DNA of 17,057 nucleotides. Source: UBA4124 sp964577515 (lineage in GTDB: Bacteria; Patescibacteriota; Minisyncoccia; Phycocordibacterales; UBA9973). The notes beneath the pieces are model-generated. The model had not been told where the DNA came from and did no database searches. It was given only the letters and a program-made list of their open reading frames with translations. The translations under genes were made by a program, and so were the position numbers. How positions within the stretch are numbered: the first letter of the stretch is position 1; every line of letters starts with the position of its first letter. Where the stretch lies: contig CAZNZN010000010.1 of NCBI GenBank assembly GCA_964577515.1, positions 1-17,057 of the forward strand, given 5' to 3'. Of this stretch, positions 13,804-17,057 are shown in pieces.

Positions 13804-14328
13804 ATGTATATGAAAAATTTTGTTACGACAATGACACTTGTAGCATTGCTTGGTGTTGCACCAGCATTTGCAGAATCAAACAACACCCTTGGAAGTTTTC
13901 AAGAGAAAAAAGATGATATAAAGGCGAAAATCGAGGACCGAAGAGGGGAAGATGGAAAACCTATTATTACACTTGATGCAACACAGATAGCCTGCATTAA
14001 GACAGCTATTACAAAGCGTGAAGATGCACTTATCGCAGGACACGATGTCTATGCTATTGCTGTAAAAAATGCATACACTACTCGAAAGACTGCATTGCTT
14101 GCTGCATGGGACAAGACTGATCGTCTTGAGCGTCGTGCTGCAGTAAAAGCAGCTGATAAAGCTTTTTCAGATGGAGTAAAAGCTGCTCGAAAAACATGGA
14201 ACGAGACTCGTCGTGGTGCGTGGAAGACTTTTGAAACAGAACGAAAAGCGTGTCTCCCACAGACAGCATCAAGCGCCTCTGTTAGTAGTAGTGATACAGG
14301 AAGCTCAAAGTCAGACGCCTCTCTCTAG
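13804..14328 (+). CDS. Exported alpha-helical protein, unknown function
   Basis: 174 aa (172 if the second ATG, 13810, is used; MKNFVTTMTLVALLGVAPAFA is the more typical signal peptide start). Likely signal peptidase cleavage after AFA. The mature part is highly charged and helical, rich in Lys, Ala, Arg and Asp, with two cysteines (IACIKTAI and KACLP) about 100 residues apart, which may form a disulfide joining the ends of a helical bundle. A Ser-rich tail closes it. I recognise no family name; proteins of this style are common among exported proteins of CPR bacteria. It is monocistronic and followed by a bidirectional terminator at 14346-14371. Confidence 0.8.
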   Translation: MYMKNFVTTMTLVALLGVAPAFAESNNTLGSFQEKKDDIKAKIEDRRGEDGKPIITLDATQIACIKTAITKREDALIAGHDVYAIAVKNAYTTRKTALLAAWDKTDRLERRAAVKAADKAFSDGVKAARKTWNETRRGAWKTFETERKACLPQTASSASVSSSDTGSSKSDASL

Positions 14329-14345
14329 GCTACTATACTTTTCTC

Positions 14346-14371
14346 AAAACACCCCTTGTAAGGGGTGTTTT
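14346..14371. terminator. Bidirectional terminator between convergent genes
   Basis: A ten-bp stem AAAACACCCC/GGGGTGTTTT (14346-14355/14362-14371) with a six-base loop serves both the gene ending at 14328 (+) and the one ending at 14373 (-). Confidence 0.9.
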
Positions 14372-14372
14372 G

Positions 14373-14678
14373 TTATGACTCAAGATTTTCTTTGTCGATG
14401 AGTGTTTCGGTTTTGTGCCAACGTACAATGATATAGGTACCAATCCATGACCCTATCGCAAGTGGAATAACGTAGAGGAAGTTGTGGACATAGTTTAGTA
14501 CGCCAACCGCCAGAAGAAAATGCATCACTCCGCTTGTCGTAGCAGCACGAAAAGCATGTCGTTTTGCTATCTGTATTGTGTAGTATGCATACAACCCATC
14601 GATAATAATATAGGTGAGCACTAGCAAAAGTGCAGTAACAACACTAAAATCTTGAAATGATATGGTGAGAGAATCCAT
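14373..14678 (-). CDS. Small integral membrane protein, 101 aa
   Basis: Three hydrophobic segments are visible (TALLLVLTYIIIDGLYAYY, GVMHFLLAVGVLNYVHNFLYV, IPLAIGSWIGTYIIV), with a basic loop IAKRHAFRAA after the first and an acidic C-terminus. The spacing and the GSWIGTYIIVRW end recall the small membrane domain of the UPF0316/DUF5698-type proteins, but that is a weak resemblance. The ATG at 14678 is preferred over one at 14702 because a TGGTAGAAT extended -10 (14695-14687) ends 8 nt before it, predicting a leaderless mRNA. Function unknown. Confidence 0.65.
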   Translation of the reverse strand: MDSLTISFQDFSVVTALLLVLTYIIIDGLYAYYTIQIAKRHAFRAATTSGVMHFLLAVGVLNYVHNFLYVIPLAIGSWIGTYIIVRWHKTETLIDKENLES

Positions 14679-14686
14679 GAGTCGTG

Positions 14687-14695
14687 ATTCTACCA
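14687..14695 (-). promoter_or_regulatory. Extended -10 of the 101-aa gene (leaderless geometry)
   Basis: On the minus strand TGGTAGAAT (14695-14687), eight bases, ATG (14678). The same TGGTAGAAT string is used upstream of the DUF192 gene. Confidence 0.55.
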
Positions 14696-14762
14696 CATGC
14701 AATTCTTCTGCACCATAGATAAAAAAAATGACAAGGTAATGCGCATATCCCCTAGTTCGTCA

Positions 14763-14790
14763 TCACTAGTATCCCTATAGTGGGAAGTGA
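14763..14790. repeat. Inverted repeat upstream of the PKD-repeat protein gene
   Basis: TCACT/AGTGA (14763-14767/14786-14790) encloses TCCC/GGGA (14772-14775/14782-14785) with a TATAGT loop. It covers the position expected for the -35 of the next gene, so it may be an operator, or part of a divergent signal. Confidence 0.3.
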
Positions 14791-14809
14791 GTAATTATCA
14801 TTTAACGTA

Positions 14810-14815
14810 TATATT
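14810..14815 (+). promoter_or_regulatory. Possible -10 box of the PKD-repeat protein gene
   Basis: TATATT with the ATG 12 nt downstream would give a leader of about 5 nt. No -35 is clear, and the surrounding AT-richness lowers certainty. Confidence 0.4.
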
Positions 14816-14827
14816 AAAACGACTTTT

Positions 14828-15880
14828 ATGAAAAAAGCCTTTCTAGGATTGTTGCTCGGTCTCGGCCTTATTGCCGGAGCTGCAACAATCAACGCACAGA
14901 CAGTGCCCTCAGTATCTGCAGGTGCGTCACAAGCTATTACATTACCAACAAACAGTGTCTCTCTTTCAGGAACAGCGACTAGTGCAAATGGCACTATTAG
15001 TACGTATGCCTGGACGAAAGTTTCTGGTGGAGCAGCAAACATCACTACTCCAGCAGCACAAAACACTACAGTAACGGATCTTGTACAAGGGGTATATGTA
15101 TTTCGCCTTACGGCTACTGATACTACCAGTGCGTCAGCTAGTGCTGACGTGACAGTGACAGTAAATGCGGCACCATCACTTGCTCCAGTAGTTTCTGCAG
15201 GAGCTGCGCAAACTATTACACTTCCTACGAGTGCAGTATCTCTCACTGGAACAGCTACAGCATCTTCAGGGAGAACCATCGCATCACAAGTGTGGACGCA
15301 AACAAGCGGTCCTATTGCAGCGACAATTGTAACCCCTACCACACTTGCAACGCAGGTCACAGGGCTTACTACTGCAGGAACCTATGTCTTCACTCTAACT
15401 GCAACTGATAGTGCCGCTGCAACAGGAACAGCGACAGTTGCTATTACTGTCCAGACAACAAATCCTATGCCACCAGTACCAGCTCCTTCAAAAGCAAAAG
15501 CGCAACTTGAAATAAATCCAAATGGTAAGGTAAATCTTCAAGGAACAATTACCGCAAACAATGCAGGAGTACTTAGTGTGCAGATTTGGGGAATTACTTT
15601 CTCTATTAACACAACAGGTGCTCGCTTCTACGGTAGCGCAGTAAACAGTACTACTTTTGTAGTAGGGGATACAATTCGAGTAAACGGTGTTATGGACAGA
15701 AACGCTACAACACCAACCATTACTGCAAAAAATGTTCGTAACGTCACCGCAAATGCACGTATGGAACAAGAGCGAAAAGAGCGCGAGGACGATAAGAAAA
15801 ACGATGATCGTGGCCGCGGAGAATCAGAAAAAGAAAATCGAGGACGATCGGAAAAGGAAGATCGAGGGCGTGATCGATAA
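14828..15880 (+). CDS. Secreted protein with two PKD/Ig-like repeats and DUF5666-like domain
   Basis: 350 aa. A signal peptide ends at INAQ (about residue 24). Two homologous beta-sandwich repeats follow (about 27-117 and 119-209), each with the pattern VSAGA.Q.ITLPT..VSL.GTA, a central WT..SG, and a closing GTYVFTLTATDS strand, typical of PKD/K319-type domains in surface adhesins. A proline linker (PMPPVPAPSK) leads to a domain (about 222-310) of short beta strands resembling DUF5666. The last 40 residues are an extreme charged tail of Lys, Arg, Glu and Asp with GRGESEKE-like repeats, perhaps binding envelope or nucleic acid polyanions. No sortase or membrane anchor is seen, so it is either released or held by the tail. 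A likely surface or adhesion protein, by inference. Confidence 0.8.
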   Translation: MKKAFLGLLLGLGLIAGAATINAQTVPSVSAGASQAITLPTNSVSLSGTATSANGTISTYAWTKVSGGAANITTPAAQNTTVTDLVQGVYVFRLTATDTTSASASADVTVTVNAAPSLAPVVSAGAAQTITLPTSAVSLTGTATASSGRTIASQVWTQTSGPIAATIVTPTTLATQVTGLTTAGTYVFTLTATDSAAATGTATVAITVQTTNPMPPVPAPSKAKAQLEINPNGKVNLQGTITANNAGVLSVQIWGITFSINTTGARFYGSAVNSTTFVVGDTIRVNGVMDRNATTPTITAKNVRNVTANARMEQERKEREDDKKNDDRGRGESEKENRGRSEKEDRGRDR

Positions 15881-15893
15881 TTCTTAATCGCAT

Positions 15894-15924
15894 AATAAAA
15901 ACACCCGTTCAGGGTGTTTTTATT
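15894..15924. terminator. Bidirectional terminator
   Basis: A 13-bp stem (15894-15906/15912-15924) with loop GTTCA. Its right edge overlaps the last bases of the convergent 68-aa gene. Confidence 0.9.
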
Positions 15925-16129
15925 ATTTTTGGGTTAAGTATCTTCCTGCGAGGCTAAGTGCAAAAGAAGGGAGGATGATGAAGACAGTTGCAAAGAGGAG
16001 GCGAATCAGTGTCTCAGTCAGTGGTGTGTCCGGAGTATCAGGTCCTCCTGCGGTGAGCACTATTGCTATCCCTATAAGTCCAAAAGCTATTGAGGCGCCA
16101 ATAAACACTCGTGTTGCTATTTTTTGCAT
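15923..16129 (-). CDS. Small two-helix membrane protein, 68 aa
   Basis: Two hydrophobic segments (FIGASIAFGLIGIAIVLTAG and LIRLLFATVFIILPSFALSLA) are separated by a Pro/Asp/Thr loop (GGPDTPDTPLTE), with basic ends (MQKIATR and GRYLTQK). This is a simple helical hairpin of unknown function. An extended -10 TGTTATACT (16144-16136) ends six bases before the ATG, which fixes the start and predicts a leaderless mRNA. Its promoter sits just downstream of the terminator of the 75-aa gene on the same strand, so it is an independent unit. Confidence 0.65.
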   Translation of the reverse strand: MQKIATRVFIGASIAFGLIGIAIVLTAGGPDTPDTPLTETLIRLLFATVFIILPSFALSLAGRYLTQK

Positions 16130-16135
16130 AGAGAG

Positions 16136-16144
16136 AGTATAACA
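16136..16144 (-). promoter_or_regulatory. Extended -10 of the 68-aa gene (leaderless geometry)
   Basis: On the minus strand TGTTATACT (16144-16136), then six bases, then ATG (16129). Same layout as dnaE. Confidence 0.65.
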
Positions 16145-16146
16145 AA

Positions 16147-16175
16147 ATAAAAACTACCACCCCAGAGAGGGTGGT
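16147..16175 (-). terminator. Terminator of the 75-aa gene
   Basis: ACCACCC (16156-16162) pairs with GGGTGGT (16169-16175); on the minus strand it is followed by TTTTTATTTT. Confidence 0.8.
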
Positions 16176-16181
16176 TTGTTG

Positions 16182-16409
16182 TTAGTACTTTTCGGGTCCA
16201 TTTTCTTCCGGGCACGGTTCTGCGAGTTTGCCCCAGCCGCCAGTAGCGATGTCAGTGTGCCCACATTTTACGCAAATCTCGTCATATAACGAGGCCCCCA
16301 TAGATATACGGGTTTTGTGAGTGGGGTGAAGTGTGTTCGCGGGCTTCTTTCCTGGTTGAACAGGGGTCGCTGATGTCGAAGGTGGAGGGGGAGTTTGATT
16401 GTTTCCCAT
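16182..16409 (-). CDS. Hypothetical protein, 75 aa, Pro-rich with CxxC
   Basis: The N-terminal third is low-complexity and proline-rich (NNQTPPPPSTS). The second half has a CVKCGHTD knuckle and a third cysteine (EPCPEENG), so it may hold one metal ion with a fourth ligand from His, or bind none. No family recognised. Its promoter TTTACA-N17-TAGGAT (16455-16427) gives a leader of about 10 nt without a Shine-Dalgarno sequence. A different frame over the same DNA was rejected because this one fits the promoter and the following terminator. Confidence 0.55.
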   Translation of the reverse strand: MGNNQTPPPPSTSATPVQPGKKPANTLHPTHKTRISMGASLYDEICVKCGHTDIATGGWGKLAEPCPEENGPEKY

Positions 16410-16426
16410 TTCTTTTAATTTCTAAA

Positions 16427-16455
16427 ATCCTACAACACTCCATTGACTTTGTAAA
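16427..16455 (-). promoter_or_regulatory. Promoter of the 75-aa gene
   Basis: On the minus strand TTTACA (16455-16450), 17-bp spacer, TAGGAT (16432-16427). It overlaps the divergent promoter at 16443-16471. Confidence 0.6.
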
Positions 16456-16471
16456 GGAGGTGGGATAGAGT
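16443..16471 (+). promoter_or_regulatory. Promoter of the 143-aa gene
   Basis: TTGACT (16443-16448), 17-bp spacer, TAGAGT (16466-16471). The spacer contains AAAGGAGG (16453-16460), which looks like a strong ribosome binding site but lies upstream of the transcription start and about 34 nt from the ATG. Confidence 0.65.
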
Positions 16472-16494
16472 GTGAACAAACAAAAAATAGTACC

Positions 16495-16926
16495 ATGATG
16501 ATATTTTCAACTTCGTCTGACGAGCTACCTAAATTTGTAGCACTGTTCCTCAAGCGTAAAGGTATTACGTATAAGTTTTCTTTTATTTTTTGTCCTCGTG
16601 CAAAAAAGGAAGACTTTGTATTGAAATATCCGAAAAAACAATTTCCTCCTGATGGATCTGTTGAAATTTTTCTCTGCGAGACTCCGCCTGGTCTTGTAGA
16701 AAAAGATCTTGACTCAGTTCATATTGCAACAGGAAAAGATTGGTCACCGCTTGAGCACTTCGTTTGTCATTACCCTGGTAAAGATCATGATGAAGCGCTT
16801 GGAATAGCTAAGTTTTGGGCAAGGTACAATCTTCGTTTCCTTGAAACAGGGGATACATCAACTGAAGCAAAAGATGTAATGAATTTTGAACTCGATGAGG
16901 AAATTCAGGTGATAGAGATTCGTTAA
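16495..16926 (+). CDS. Hypothetical protein, 143 aa
   Basis: No family recognised. It is a soluble, mixed alpha/beta protein starting MMIFSTSSDELPKFVALFLKRKG (start at 16495 or 16498), with hydrophobic strands (FSFIFC, VEIFLCETP), an aromatic helix (AKFWARYNLRFLE) and an acidic, strand-like end (ELDEEIQVIEIR). No signal peptide or membrane segment. Cysteines are isolated and do not form a metal motif. It is transcribed alone from the promoter at 16443-16471 with a leader of about 17 nt, with no Shine-Dalgarno sequence near the ATG, and ends at a short terminator (16937-16962). Confidence 0.65.
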   Translation: MMIFSTSSDELPKFVALFLKRKGITYKFSFIFCPRAKKEDFVLKYPKKQFPPDGSVEIFLCETPPGLVEKDLDSVHIATGKDWSPLEHFVCHYPGKDHDEALGIAKFWARYNLRFLETGDTSTEAKDVMNFELDEEIQVIEIR

Positions 16927-16936
16927 GGCATTTAAG

Positions 16937-16962
16937 CCATCCCATCAAACGGGTGGTTTTTT
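16937..16962 (+). terminator. Terminator after the 143-aa gene
   Basis: CCATCC (16937-16942) pairs with GGGTGG (16951-16956), including one G-U, followed by six T. Confidence 0.65.
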
Positions 16963-16996
16963 CATACACAAACATACACTCCCTCAAATACATTTC

Positions 16997-17050
16997 TGTA
17001 TCAGGATTATTTCAATGTATCTTTTATGTATCTTGGTGATTAAGTGTATC
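16997..17050 (+). repeat. Cluster of four TGTATC words at the window end
   Basis: TGTATC occurs at 16997, 17016, 17027 and 17045. The middle pair forms ATGTATCTT direct repeats 11 bp apart, and the outer spacings are 18-19 bp. This could be a protein-binding array or a low-complexity accident; the downstream context is cut off. Confidence 0.3.
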
Positions 17051-17057
17051 TTGCTCC

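Noticed and set aside
14752..15360. A 202-codon minus-strand frame opposite the PKD-repeat protein
   Set aside because: Its Val/Ala/Thr-rich product is the mirror of the repetitive Thr/Ala/Ser codons on the plus strand, which encodes a convincing secreted protein.
16453..16460. AAAGGAGG as a Shine-Dalgarno site for the 143-aa gene
   Set aside because: It is about 34 nt from the ATG and lies between the -35 and -10 boxes, so it is upstream of the transcript.

Overview
The window looks like a piece of a Patescibacteria (CPR) genome, probably of the Parcubacteria/Paceibacteria branch. Reasons: a divergent 16S rRNA 3' end (TTGTACTCACC where most bacteria have TTGTACACACC), AT-rich DNA with A/T-tract spacers, many small single-gene transcription units, a class II (B12-dependent) ribonucleotide reductase, a short SecA without the C-terminal zinc tail, and several secreted or tiny proteins of no known family. 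TGA is used as a normal stop at least once, so code 25 is not indicated. The lineage assignment is an inference from style; no database was searched.

Layout: 1-224 is the 3' end of the 16S rRNA gene. It is followed by a hairpin-rich spacer and not by tRNAs or 23S. 391-3438 holds a DUF192 gene and nrdJ. 3485-3798 is RNase P RNA on the minus strand. 3850-4062 is an intergenic RNA region, and 4062-4200 is an extremely AT-rich tract with a 29-bp direct repeat and one perfect DnaA box. 4312-6812 holds a 31-residue histone-like Lys/Ala protein and secA. 7096-7671 is a secreted lysozyme-like protein behind a 110-nt structured leader. On the minus strand are a 79-aa unknown gene and dnaE. 11341-11670 is a candidate ~330-nt structured RNA. 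Then come rnhB (+), uppP and rsmE (minus, coupled), and a run of small secreted or membrane proteins up to 16926.

The most striking theme is translation initiation. The 16S tail reads GAUUAACUCAAAU where GAUCACCUCCUUA is expected, so the CCUCC anti-Shine-Dalgarno core is gone. No gene start in the window has a properly spaced Shine-Dalgarno sequence. At least five genes (dnaE, rnhB, rsmE and two small membrane-protein genes) have a TATACT/TATAGT/TAGAAT box, usually with an extended -10 TGn, ending only 6-8 nt before the ATG, which predicts leaderless mRNAs. Three more, including secA, predict leaders of about 5-8 nt. The window therefore suggests a bacterium that initiates translation mostly without SD pairing.

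The genes are housekeeping in type: DNA precursor synthesis (nrdJ), replication (dnaE, rnhB), secretion (secA), wall precursor recycling and remodelling (uppP, lysozyme-like protein), and RNA processing or modification (rnpB, rsmE). No mobile elements, CRISPR arrays or tRNAs were recognised. The novelty lies in the rRNA tail, the promoter geometry and three unassigned structured RNA regions.
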